A stretch of 49,250 nucleotides of DNA from the NCBI GenBank assembly GCA_017935645.1, contig JAGBHF010000077.1, forward strand, positions 1 through 49,250. The letters run 5' to 3'. Shown here piece by piece: positions 9,161 through 17,700 of this stretch. The position numbers and the translations under genes were made by a program. Position 1 is the first letter of the stretch. Each line of letters starts with the position of its first letter. The notes under the pieces are model-generated. The model made no database searches. It saw nothing but the letters and a program-made list of their open reading frames with translations, and was not told the DNA's origin. The DNA comes from Bacteroidaceae bacterium. Lineage in GTDB: Bacteria > Bacteroidota > Bacteroidia > Bacteroidales > Barnesiellaceae_A.

Positions 9161-9607
9161 TTACTTAATCAATTTATGAACTTGAACGAGGCTATATTCC
9201 ATCATATCGGTGCGAGCCTCGTACTTGTAGGGTACATATTCAAATAGTTGCAAGTAGGCTTTGCCCGTTTTTTCGCTGTAATATAAAACTAAGCGCAGTG
9301 CATTGTTGCTTTCGTCAGTGCCGGCCTCTATGCTTTCGGGCTTTTGGGCAACGTGGGCTATCAGTTCATTTTTCATGCTGATGTGGTAGTATAGTTCTTT
9401 CTTAGCATAACGCTCGCCTGTAGAGCTATCCTTATAGCCGTTTTTAAGCAAGAAAATGAGTATCAAACCGGTAATGGCTACGCATATGCCTGTTACGTTG
9501 ACAGCGCCACCGAGAGGCAACACAGCCAAGGCAACGCCGAGGATGATGAGTGAAATACTGAGGATAATATCTTTGCTTGATTGTACTTTTACGAAATTCT
9601 TTTCCAT
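9161..9607 (-). CDS. Small membrane protein of unknown function
   Basis: 148 aa from the ATG at 9607 (an alternative ATG at 9616 adds MII). Two adjacent hydrophobic segments (residues ~14-33 and ~36-56), separated by a tight turn, form a membrane hairpin. About 90 soluble residues follow, with mixed strands and several aromatic residues (KAYLQLFEYVPYKYEAR). I recognise no family. The orientation is probably both ends in the cytoplasm, judged from the Lys before TM1 and KNGYK after TM2. It is a lone gene between the trxA terminator and another small gene; nothing in the context suggests a role. Confidence 0.7.
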   Translation of the reverse strand: MEKNFVKVQSSKDIILSISLIILGVALAVLPLGGAVNVTGICVAITGLILIFLLKNGYKDSSTGERYAKKELYYHISMKNELIAHVAQKPESIEAGTDESNNALRLVLYYSEKTGKAYLQLFEYVPYKYEARTDMMEYSLVQVHKLIK

Positions 9608-9747
9608 AATAATCATTATTTAATGTATCTGTTTTTATTGATAATATATATATGTGCAACTATAGGCCTATATTGATATATAGGTATACAGCAACAGCTG
9701 ACGTCGAGATAGGATGTCAGTAAATAAAAGGTTGAGAAAAACGCACG

Positions 9748-10128
9748 CTAAATAATGAGCTTTCCGAGGTAGATGAGGCGATGCGATGGCTCGGAAAGGA
9801 CTGAATTACATAGTTTTAAGCTGTTATAAATGTAATATGATATACCACTGTGTATAACCTTGCCGGCCTTGAGGTATGTTACATTGTGTTTGTTTTCAGT
9901 ATCGGCTCTACGAGTGTTCGATGGTACACGTTGCAGTATTTCGAGATGAAAAGTGCGCGGGTGACACAACTCGGCATCAGGAGTGTTGAAGTCGGTAGCA
10001 TCCACCACAGCCTCCGATGTAGCCGGCTCGTCGCATCGAGGGTAGCTCGACTCGTGCCGTATGCTTCCCAATCCCACAAATAGGAGAAAGCACAGCGTAA
10101 CAATGATATTTTTTAACACACACTTCAT
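9748..10128 (-). CDS. Small exported protein of unknown function
   Basis: 126 aa from the ATG at 10128, giving an N-terminal signal or anchor (MKCVLKNIIVTLCFLLFVGLG). The rest has Pro-, Arg- and Cys-containing segments (YPRCDEP, ELCHPRTF) and a tail of hydrophobic strands ending in YLGKLII. I recognise no family. The length and strong hydrophobic leader favour a real gene over a chance frame, and no other frame in this stretch looks better. A short inverted repeat at 9700-9718 (CTGAC/GTCAG) after the stop may help end transcription. Confidence 0.5.
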   Translation of the reverse strand: MKCVLKNIIVTLCFLLFVGLGSIRHESSYPRCDEPATSEAVVDATDFNTPDAELCHPRTFHLEILQRVPSNTRRADTENKHNVTYLKAGKVIHSGISYYIYNSLKLCNSVLSEPSHRLIYLGKLII

Positions 10129-10178
10129 ATTGTATGGCAAAATTAGTAATAAGTAAAGTGACTACAAAATAAGTTCGA

Positions 10179-10727
10179 TTATTTTTCGTCTCGATATTCA
10201 CGCCTAACTTTTGACATCTTTTCGCTAAATCCACCCTCTTTTATAAAGTCGTCTGAAATCTTTTGTAGTTGTCGGAATAGAAGATAGTCAGCTTGCTTAA
10301 TCAATACAATCACCATGTTGGCAATTACTTCAGGAGGTCTTGTTTGTGCCAGATTCATAAAATACGCAGCATCGGAATATTTTGCTCCTAAATTGCGCAT
10401 TGCCTCAAGTTCGCGGCTGCCATCTTCCCATTGGCGGTGGTTATGTACTTTTAAGTAGTCTTCATAGTCCTCCTGCAATTCTTTGAGGCTTGCTTTGGCT
10501 ACGTTTAATAGTTTTATTTCGGTTTTGGTTGATGTCGCCGAAGCACAACACCCCTCTATTATGTTTTGCTTGCCACTTCGAGCAGCCTGTATCATCTGGT
10601 CTATTGTCCTGTCGCCCTTCGATAAGTACTTGTGACAGAAGTAATAGGTCATTTGAAAGATAACATCGGTTTTCTGGTAGCTTATAAGTTTTTTATAATT
10701 GCCTCTATTGGGTACAAGTGGTTCCAT
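10179..10727 (-). CDS. Four-helix-bundle protein (S23/IVS-like)
   Basis: 182 aa from the ATG at 10727. The pattern is that of the four-helix-bundle family related to the proteins encoded by intervening sequences in some 23S rRNA genes: Y..T......YFCHKYL (helix 1), DRTIDQMIQAARSGKQNIIEG (helix 2, with the typical G.QNIIEG turn), a helix with ELQEDYEDYL, and a last helix around NMVIVLIKQADYLL. The C-terminal part (residues ~150-182) is a longer charged suffix. No 23S rRNA flanks it, so it is a free-standing copy. These proteins form pentameric helical bundles of unknown role. It precedes no obvious partner; the downstream gene on the same strand is unrelated. Confidence 0.85.
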   Translation of the reverse strand: MEPLVPNRGNYKKLISYQKTDVIFQMTYYFCHKYLSKGDRTIDQMIQAARSGKQNIIEGCCASATSTKTEIKLLNVAKASLKELQEDYEDYLKVHNHRQWEDGSRELEAMRNLGAKYSDAAYFMNLAQTRPPEVIANMVIVLIKQADYLLFRQLQKISDDFIKEGGFSEKMSKVRREYRDEK

Positions 10728-10812
10728 TGTGTGTTGTGCTTGAATAAACAAAGGTAAAAAATGTAGTTGATAGAGAGAGCATTAAGTGGGAATTTATTTG
10801 AAAAAAATCAAT

Positions 10813-10873
10813 AAGGTCAATAAAGTCTAAGGTCTCTAAAGTCTATAGAGTCCTTAAAGACCCTAAAACCAAC
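10813..10873. repeat. Degenerate 9-nt tandem repeat
   Basis: About seven units resembling AARGTCNNT follow one another: AAGGTCAAT, AAAGTCT (2 nt short), AAGGTCTCT, AAAGTCTAT, AGAGTCCTT, AAAGACCCT and AAAACCAAC. The array lies in the 270-bp gap between two divergent genes, upstream of the BlaI promoter. It contains no long open frame. Confidence 0.75.
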
Positions 10874-10924
10874 CCAATAAATACATTTTACAACCCGTAT
10901 TTACATCTTTTAACACAATCTTTA

Positions 10925-10955
10925 TTTGTACATCTACGAAAAGTTCGTAGATTTG
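10925..10955 (+). promoter_or_regulatory. Promoter of the BlaI/M56 operon
   Basis: TTTG (10925-10928), 19-bp spacer, then TAGATTTG (10948-10955): an exact Bacteroidota promoter. The -7 box straddles the junction of the two operators at 10933-10970, so bound repressor would block it. Predicted leader about 35 nt. Confidence 0.85.
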
Positions 10956-10970
10956 CGAAAAGTTCGTAGA
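10933..10970. promoter_or_regulatory. Two adjacent 19-bp palindromic operators for the BlaI-type repressor
   Basis: Operator 1 (10933-10951) is a perfect 8-bp inverted repeat, TCTACGAA/TTCGTAGA, around AAG. Operator 2 (10952-10970) directly abuts it, keeps the AAG centre and right arm, and has a degenerate left arm (TTTGCGAA). BlaI/MecI repressors bind such dyads as dimers; the position over the -7 box suggests autorepression. Confidence 0.85.
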
Positions 10971-10996
10971 TAATTAATCGTTTTAATGAAGTTAAT

Positions 10997-11365
10997 ATGG
11001 AAAAACTGACAGCGCAAGAAGAGGAAATAATGTTGATTATATGGAAACAAAAGGGTGGATGCATCAAAACATTTGTCGAGCAGTTACCTGCACCACAACC
11101 TCCCTATACAACTGTAGCTTCGATTGTGAAGAACTTGGAGCGCAAGGCGTATGTAAAGGCCGAGCGTTATGGAAACACCTTCTATTACACACCTGCTATT
11201 GACGAAAATGAGTACAAGCGCTCGTTTATGTCGCGAATGGTGCGTAACTATTTTGCCAACTCTTATCGTGATATGGTTGCATTCTTTGTCAATGAGGAGC
11301 ATCTTAGTCAAGAAGAATTGGACGAAATTGTGCAAATAATAGAGAGAGGCAAACCACGTAAATAA
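10997..11365 (+). CDS. BlaI/MecI/CopY-family winged-helix repressor
   Basis: 122 aa, the family's normal length. The N-terminus LTAQEEEIMLIIWKQKGG, the recognition segment PPYTTVASIVKNLERKAYV (residues ~35-53) and the C-terminal dimerisation helices (FFVNEEHLSQEELDEIVQII) fit BlaI. Family members repress their own operon and are cleaved when the partner M56 membrane protease is activated. The M56 gene follows 9 bp downstream, and two matching operators lie over the promoter, so the gene is very probably autoregulated. No beta-lactamase gene is nearby, so the signal need not be a beta-lactam. Confidence 0.94.
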   Translation: MEKLTAQEEEIMLIIWKQKGGCIKTFVEQLPAPQPPYTTVASIVKNLERKAYVKAERYGNTFYYTPAIDENEYKRSFMSRMVRNYFANSYRDMVAFFVNEEHLSQEELDEIVQIIERGKPRK

Positions 11366-11374
11366 TGTAAACAC

Positions 11375-12205
11375 ATGGACTCTATTACCTATATATTACT
11401 TAGTCAGCTGGGTATAGCAGTATTGTATCTCTTGTATAAACTGTTGCTGTCGGGCGATACATTTTTGCGGGCACATCGCATCACATTGCTGTGTGGTGTA
11501 CTCTTTGCCTACCTCTATCCATTGGCCTATTCGCCGAGCTTACACGCTCATGTCAGTGCTATATCTGGGCGTTATCAAGTAGAGTTGCCGGCTATTGAGG
11601 TGTCGGCCGATGTGCTATCGAGTAGTTTCACACTCGTTGATATATACCTATGTGGTGTAGCAGTGGGATTGCTCTTGTTCCTTGTTCGACTGCTCTCTAT
11701 CGTATATCTGCGCATGCGCAGTACCAGCCTTTATGTTGAGGGGATGAAGGTCTACAATCCCGCCACCGATGTAATGCCATTCTCTTTCGGGTCGGCCATA
11801 TTTGTCAATGCAAAGAACTACGAGGAGAGTATGTTACGCGATATATTGCTACACGAGCGTGCCCATGTAAGTCGATTGCACACGGTCGATTTGGTATTGG
11901 GTGAGTTGGTAGTTATATTAGGTTGGTTCAATCCTCTGGCGTGGTTGTTGAGACGTGAAATGCGCCTTGTCTTGGAATTTCTTGCCGATGCCCGTGCTAT
12001 CGAGCACGCCCCCTCGGCCAAAGATTATCAGTATCATCTGTTACATGCAACTCAACAATCCTCTCGATTCTTTCAGTGGGGTGCTTATTTCAATGATAAA
12101 ATGTTGTTGCAACGCATACGCAAGCTCAACCAGCGCGACAGCCATTTGGCTCGCAAGTGTTGCTACCTGATTTTGTTGCCGGTCTCACCTTTATGCTATG
12201 TGTAG
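11375..12205 (+). CDS. M56 (BlaR1-type) membrane metalloprotease, probably cut short by a frameshift
   Basis: 276 aa as read. It has N-terminal membrane helices (residues ~3-20 and ~37-52), a third helix (~88-110) and a zinc site HERAH at residues 160-164, with the downstream acidic ligand region EFLADARA (~198). This is the M56 peptidase domain that cleaves BlaI-type repressors. In Bacteroidales the protein usually continues through a further membrane helix into a periplasmic domain, often TonB-like. Here the frame runs into LILLPVSPLCYV and stops, while the expected helix and a TonB domain continue in the -1 frame from about 12170. A one-base deletion between 12165 and 12185 would explain it, as would an error in the sequence. 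Confidence 0.88.
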   Translation: MDSITYILLSQLGIAVLYLLYKLLLSGDTFLRAHRITLLCGVLFAYLYPLAYSPSLHAHVSAISGRYQVELPAIEVSADVLSSSFTLVDIYLCGVAVGLLLFLVRLLSIVYLRMRSTSLYVEGMKVYNPATDVMPFSFGSAIFVNAKNYEESMLRDILLHERAHVSRLHTVDLVLGELVVILGWFNPLAWLLRREMRLVLEFLADARAIEHAPSAKDYQYHLLHATQQSSRFFQWGAYFNDKMLLQRIRKLNQRDSHLARKCCYLILLPVSPLCYV

Positions 12206-12564
12206 CCTATGCACGACCTGTTACAACCACACAATCCATTGCCGAGGTTTCGGAGAGTGGAGTCGATAAAGTTTTGCCGCAATTCGAGCAATCCGATGCA
12301 GATTTGATGAATTTTATCGTTCAAAATCTGGTCTACCCCGAGCAAGCGCTCAAAGACAAGGTCGAGGGTCGAGTTATTGTGCAATTTGTGATTGGCGTCG
12401 ACGGTAATGTACATTCGCCTACGATATTGCGCGGACTTACCCCCGAGTGCGATGCTGAGGTGTTGCGCGTAGTGGGTCTTATGCCTCGCTGGGTACCCGC
12501 GCAGCAGGACGGTGTAGCCGTTGAAAGTAATTTTGTTTTGCCCGTTTCGTTTGTAATGCAATAA
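12157..12564 (+). CDS. TonB C-terminal domain, probable out-of-frame continuation of the M56 protein
   Basis: 135 aa if read from a GTG at 12157, overlapping the M56 frame by 49 bp. The beginning (VAGLTFMLCVAYARPV) looks like the last membrane helix of an M56-TonB fusion rather than a true N-terminus. From residue ~45 it is a TonB C-terminal domain with QNLVYPEQALKDKVEGRVIV and a PVSFVMQ end. In such fusions the domain sits in the periplasm and may sense or contact TonB-dependent receptors. An alternative start is the ATG at 12193, which would leave only a weak export signal. It is about half identical to the TonB domain encoded next. Confidence 0.7.
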   Translation: MLLPDFVAGLTFMLCVAYARPVTTTQSIAEVSESGVDKVLPQFEQSDADLMNFIVQNLVYPEQALKDKVEGRVIVQFVIGVDGNVHSPTILRGLTPECDAEVLRVVGLMPRWVPAQQDGVAVESNFVLPVSFVMQ

Positions 12565-12647
12565 ATAAATTCAGAAATATAGATATCTTATAAATACCGA
12601 GGTGCTTTTGCCGCGGGAAGCATCTCTATTGTCTAATTTAAAATGAA

Positions 12648-13022
12648 ATGAATATGAAAAGAAATGTTTTAATCTTGCTCGTTTGTTTTGTAGCAAGCAT
12701 GGCTATGAATGTAGTAGCGCAAGAGCGCGAGCAGTTACCTCAATTTCCCGGAGGTGATGCCGAATTGATGAGCTTTGTAGCTCAGAACCTTGTCTATCCT
12801 GAGCAAGCTATCAAAGATAAAGTACAAGGTAGAGTGATTGTAGAGATGGTAATTGAAACAACCGGTGAGGTTGTTGATGCCAAGATTTTGCGTAGCGTAT
12901 CGCCTGAATGTGATGCCGAGGTATTGCGCATTGTAAGGTTGATGCCTAAATGGACTCCCGGCTACAAGGATGGTGAGCCTGTGCGAACAACATTTGTTTT
13001 ACCGGTGATTTTCAAGCTATAA
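12648..13022 (+). CDS. Exported single-domain TonB C-terminal protein
   Basis: 124 aa; MKRNVLILLVCFVASMAM (from a second ATG at 12654, perhaps the true start) is a signal peptide or anchor. Nearly all the mature part is a TonB C-terminal domain: FPGGDAELMSFVAQNLVYPE, then GRVIVEMVIETTGEV and a final FVLPVIFKL. It lacks the Pro-rich spacer and long membrane helix of an energy-coupling TonB, so it is unlikely to drive transport by itself. Blocks such as QNLVYPEQA, KDKV and CDAEVLR are shared with the domain at 12157-12564, indicating tandem duplication. It lies 83 bp after that frame and probably belongs to the BlaI operon. Confidence 0.85.
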   Translation: MNMKRNVLILLVCFVASMAMNVVAQEREQLPQFPGGDAELMSFVAQNLVYPEQAIKDKVQGRVIVEMVIETTGEVVDAKILRSVSPECDAEVLRIVRLMPKWTPGYKDGEPVRTTFVLPVIFKL

Positions 13023-13037
13023 CTCTACACCATAAGA

Positions 13038-13072
13038 AACGCCCTCATCTTCATGACAAAGGTGGGGGCGTT
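13038..13072. terminator. Terminator hairpin between convergent genes
   Basis: A 14-bp stem with G-U pairs (13038-13051 with 13059-13072) and a 7-nt loop separates the TonB-type gene from the leftward secreted-protein gene. A T-rich stretch (GTCTATAT) follows on the plus strand. Confidence 0.75.
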
Positions 13073-13090
13073 GTCTATATAAGTGCTTAC

Positions 13091-14677
13091 TTATCGAGTC
13101 AACAGGAATTTTTCGCCATTGATGATGTAGATGCCTTGAGGAAGGTTCTTCACTTCATCGCGGTTGGTGGTGTTGAGTACGAGAATACCTTGAGTGTTGT
13201 ATACGGTAAACTCTTTTGTTTCGTCACCAAATACTCTGTCGATGGCAGCGTTTCCGCTGAAGTAGCTTGCAAAGACATCTTGGCTGTGGTCAAGACCATC
13301 GGCACTTGTAAGGTTGTAGAGTGATACCTCAATGTAATAGTCGCCAATTACTACATCGGGAACAGGTACATAGAGGATAGCTGCACCTTCAAAGTCGGGA
13401 TCGGCCTCTTTGGTGATAAGGTTGTTGTATACAACAAATTCTTCGGTCAAATTGCCTTTTTTGCCATATTTAAACACTACACCATCGTAGCTCAACTTGG
13501 CTTCGTCGGTAATCCATATTTCTATTTGTGCTACACCGTCGAGGCTTGTGTTGGGAGCAGGTGTAAACTCGCAGAGGACATCGGCTGTAACTACCTCCAG
13601 GGCATCGAATGTAAACGAGAAACCACCGATAGAACCTTGTTGGTCGGAGTAGGCATATTGGCCTGTGGTGTCGAGTACGCGATTGAAAGAGATTGTAATA
13701 TTGTTGTAGTTATTGCCCGATGCTACCATGGTTTCGGGGGTGCGTGTTTTGCCTCGGAGGTCGATAGTGATGGTCTTACCCTCGATGATGGGAGTCAGAG
13801 TCTCGGTATAGTAGTCGCCTTCGACGTCGGTGCTACCAAAAGAGAGTGATGCCAAGGCCGATTCAACATCTCCGTCGAATGTTAGCTTTAACAAGCCGGT
13901 AGGATCGTCGGGCATGTAGTACGACTTGAATGTGCCTGACGCATTTTCTGTACTGATAAGTTTGATGGGCATTGAGCCGATGGTGTATTCTATCTCGGCA
14001 GTACCATCTGTGCCATACATTTGTGTGGCATCATCGGCGGCTACTACGTTGGTCAAGCGAATAACGAACTTGTCGCCACCTACCAATGTGCCATCGTTGA
14101 GCCAGCCCATGAGTATCTCTTTTATCTCCATCGAATAGATGTTGGCTTGACCGTTGACAGCAACTGATGCTTCTCGCTCGCCGGCTATAACCTTAGCTTG
14201 GCCGTCCATGCGTACTGCACGGTTGAATTGTACCGATACCAAGCCACCGCCCGATGCACTGAATACGCTACCGGCTTCGGGTGTGCATTTGGCTATCTGG
14301 ATACCCTCTCCACTATCCATCGATAGACGGAAGGTACATTCATTCATTGAAAAGTCGAGGTAGAAATAATAGGTAGTACCTTCTGTAATGTCAAAATGAT
14401 ATTGTTTGTCGCCGTAGTAGTTGTCGTAGTTGACAGGGATATGATTGCCTTCGGCTTCCATATTATCGAGTTTTGCGTAGTAGGGCTCGAGTACTGTCGA
14501 ATTTGAACCGGTAGCAATAAGTGTACCGGTGGTAGGTGCTACAAATGTACCTATATATGAGTTGAAATCGGCAGGTATTTGGTATTCGGTATCCAATTGC
14601 ATCTCTCCCAAGTCTACCATCTTGGCATTTGCACCGAGTGCCAAAAGAGCAAGAATCAGTGTAAAAAATTTCTTCAT
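13091..14677 (-). CDS. Large secreted protein with Ig-like domains and T9SS-like sorting tail
   Basis: 528 aa with a signal peptide (MKKFFTLILALLALGANA). Residues ~20-130 form a jelly-roll-like segment with many Tyr and Asp (YYFYLDFSMNECTFRL). From ~130 come Ig-like modules with SbsA-type phrasing (QFNRAVRMDGQAKVIAG; LTFDGDVESALASLSFG). The last ~45 residues (FTVYNTQGILVL, then NLPQGIYIINGEKFLLTR) resemble a T9SS type A sorting domain, so it is probably translocated across the outer membrane and anchored to it. No catalytic motif is visible; adhesion or a structural role is a guess. It lies 74 bp after the 1251-aa secreted protein on the same strand, with a hairpin between them. Confidence 0.75.
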   Translation of the reverse strand: MKKFFTLILALLALGANAKMVDLGEMQLDTEYQIPADFNSYIGTFVAPTTGTLIATGSNSTVLEPYYAKLDNMEAEGNHIPVNYDNYYGDKQYHFDITEGTTYYFYLDFSMNECTFRLSMDSGEGIQIAKCTPEAGSVFSASGGGLVSVQFNRAVRMDGQAKVIAGEREASVAVNGQANIYSMEIKEILMGWLNDGTLVGGDKFVIRLTNVVAADDATQMYGTDGTAEIEYTIGSMPIKLISTENASGTFKSYYMPDDPTGLLKLTFDGDVESALASLSFGSTDVEGDYYTETLTPIIEGKTITIDLRGKTRTPETMVASGNNYNNITISFNRVLDTTGQYAYSDQQGSIGGFSFTFDALEVVTADVLCEFTPAPNTSLDGVAQIEIWITDEAKLSYDGVVFKYGKKGNLTEEFVVYNNLITKEADPDFEGAAILYVPVPDVVIGDYYIEVSLYNLTSADGLDHSQDVFASYFSGNAAIDRVFGDETKEFTVYNTQGILVLNTTNRDEVKNLPQGIYIINGEKFLLTR

Positions 14678-14708
14678 GTTAATTAGTGAATTATGAGTTA
14701 GATTAATA

Positions 14709-14739
14709 AGCCCTAATACACCGATGGTGTATCAGGGCT
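14709..14739 (-). terminator. Hairpin between two secreted-protein genes
   Basis: A 14-bp stem with one mismatch (14709-14722 with 14726-14739) and a 3-nt loop, followed on the minus strand by TTATTAATC. It lies just after the 1251-aa gene and could end or weaken transcription into the 528-aa gene. Confidence 0.7.
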
Positions 14740-14751
14740 ATGTTAAAAAAT

Positions 14752-17700
14752 TTATTTCACAAGCACTTTTGTTACAGTAACATCGTTGCCGGTTATTACC
14801 TTGACGATTGCAATGCCGGCAGGAGCCTCGATAGTAGTTTGTCCATTGCCTTGTGCAGTGGCTATCAACATACCATTGGTTGTGTAAGCCTCTACGCGAG
14901 CATTGTCGGCAGTGGTAACGATAATCTTACCATCGGCGGTTGTTATGGTAGCGTCGGCGTTGTTGTTGATGTTGGTTACGTTGCTAAATTCGCTGCTGAG
15001 AGCTGCATTGATATATGCACCGGTGTTGGCATCAATCAACATCACCACGACCTTGCAGTGTGCAAAGTTCTCCAATGTGGCGGGAACTTTGGTGCGTATC
15101 TCGGCAGTATACTCCTCACCGGCAACAATCTCTTGAGGCAAGTAACCGCCTGTACCGTTGAATGTCATACCTTCGTATGAGCGACATACATCGAGCAACT
15201 TGTAGTCCATAACAAGGCTTTGTCCGTAGATGCCACCTTTACCCCATTCGCCAAGGCTTTCCAATGCGAGTGATGAGAAACCATTCTTCTGCATGCTCGA
15301 AACGTAGTCTTCCATAACAACGGTGAAGAGGTTGAGGTTGCAATTGTTGGCGCTCAGGGCGTACTTCACAGTGCAGGGGATAACGATTTCGTTTGTTTGA
15401 GGATCAACGCTCATCTCTGCAATGTTAATGTCGGCCTCGGTGGGTATCTCCAACTCCTCGGCTACGATGTCGAGCCACAACTTGTCGCTACCGGCAGGAA
15501 GTTGTGTGTTGCTGAAGTAGTAGTCACCGTCGTACGAAACTGCGGGGAAGCTCATGCTCTTGCGGTTGATAACACCCGAGGGAGCCGATGCAAGACCAAG
15601 GAAGTCGGTGTAGTCTGTAAGACCCATACCGAGGGGGTCTTGGAATGTACGGATACAGATGGGAATGAACAAGTCGCCATACATCTCATGTATTTTCTCG
15701 ATACTGATGAATCCGAGGGGGCAGTTTTGGCATCCCATACCCGAAATTTCCTCAAGAACTACACGCTTAACAGGCTCAAATGCAAGGTTGGTAATTTTAC
15801 CCTCGATATCGTAGTGATTATCATTGCAAACAACTGTGAGTGTAAACTCGTTGACGATACCAATCTCCAAGGGTAGAGCCTTGGTGAAGGCAAACTTGTA
15901 TACGTCACCTTTCTTGAGTGATAGACCACTTTCACTGATAGTCTCAATTTCATTACCTTCGCTGTCGGTGAGTGAGAGGCTGATAGACTCGTATACATCG
16001 GTGTCAGAGTCGATAGACAATGCACCTGCGATAAGCATCTCTTCACGTGCTACAACCGATGTTTCATTAGTAAAGGCTACGCGGAAAGGCTTATTGTGCG
16101 ATACCATTACGTCATCAATAAATACAGCACTTTGTGCTTCGTTATCGTTGACGAATGCAATGTAAATGTTCTTGCCGGCATAGTTGGCAAGGCTCAAATA
16201 GTTTTCTTTCCAGTCACCGGCGAGTAAATTATCGTCGTTACCGGGCGATTGCAATTCGTTGTACACCAAGTCGGCCTCTTGAGCAAAGCGAGCCACAAGT
16301 TCGTCACTGGGCATGTTGATAACCTCTTCGTTGGCCCAAATATACACTTTGAGGTAGTCTTGATAGCCTGTCAAGAAACTTTGCGACAAGAATGTGAGCG
16401 CACATTTATCATCGGGTATGTAGAGTTGAGGAATAATGAGCCAGTCGTTGCTCTTACCTGCGGGGTCGTACATCGAGTGTGACGATGCTGCTATATTGTT
16501 GTCGTTTTCATCCCATGCAATAGCCCAACCATAGTCGTGACGGTCGAAACCGATAGCTTGAGCAAGGCTGTTCGGGGTGTTGCGGTCGGCATCCCAAGGC
16601 AAGCAGTTGGCTACACCTACAGTATTGAAGTTCTCGATAAGCAATGAGTTGTCGTCGTAAACAATTTCACGTTCGTAACTACCATGATATCTGATAACGA
16701 TTTTCTCATTGGCACCATTGCCGGCAACATCAGTTACCGAGCCGGGCATTACCTCTACACGGTAGTCGTTGTCCAGGAAGAGGTATTGAGTAGTGTTGGG
16801 GTATACAGCTACAACGTTGCCACTGTAAGCCATGAGCATGCTTGCAATGGGTTCAACCTCGTTCTCGTTATAAAGGTATGCGATAGCCGAGTCGGGCAAG
16901 TATACCGGTACGTCGAATGTAATAACAACGGGGTTGGTGTTGTTGTCTATCTTGGCGATGGCACTACCATCGGCAGGATAGATAGAGGTTGCTTTCACCG
17001 GTGCATTTTCGCGACCGTTGTAGGTTATGTCTATATCCTTGTTGGTCATGGCTTTGTCTTGAGCCAAAGCTATAGAGCCTGCAGGGATGTGCAAGGTGTA
17101 TTTCTCGCCGGCGTTGAGTGAACCGTTACGGTATGTAATGGTTGCTTTCTTGCCACTTGCGCTGAGGCCGATTGAGTTGTATACAGTCTCACCTGCAGCG
17201 TTGCGTATCTCTACACAAGTCTTAGCACCAATGATTTGAATATCATGGTCGAAAGTTATAGTAATCTCTTTGAGACGCGAGATTGTAGCACCTTCTTTGG
17301 GGAATATGATGTATGAACCGAGCAAGTCTACACCATTACATGCATCGCTGAAGGTGGTGGGCAATGTTACTACATACGACGAATAGGGGTCTACCATTAC
17401 AGCAGCACGCTTATTGTCATCGCTGAGGAACAAGGGTGTACCGGTGTTCTCAAAAGAGGTCTTTGCGTAGAAATCATAGCCATATTGTTGCTTCTGGATT
17501 TGGTTGAAAGGGAACCAATATGCACCGTTGCGTACGCTCCACTCGCGGATAGGAGTACCGCTGGGTGTAGCAGCCATGGCATGACCATTGTTGTCGATTA
17601 CGCTGGCTACCATGTCACTGTCGAATGTTGCATCGTAGAGCGTGAAATCGCCGGTCTTTATGTTGTATACATAAGTTGTTTCGTATTGGTTGCCGAACTC

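Noticed and set aside
10813..10873. Repeat considered as a CRISPR array
   Set aside because: Units are only 9 nt with no spacers, and no cas genes are in the window.
12160..12190. Programmed -1 frameshift in the M56-TonB gene
   Set aside because: No X XXY YYZ slippery heptamer in the right phase and no clear downstream pseudoknot, so a mutation or sequence error is simpler.
10997..12205. BlaI/M56 pair as a beta-lactam resistance locus
   Set aside because: No beta-lactamase or penicillin-binding-protein gene is linked.
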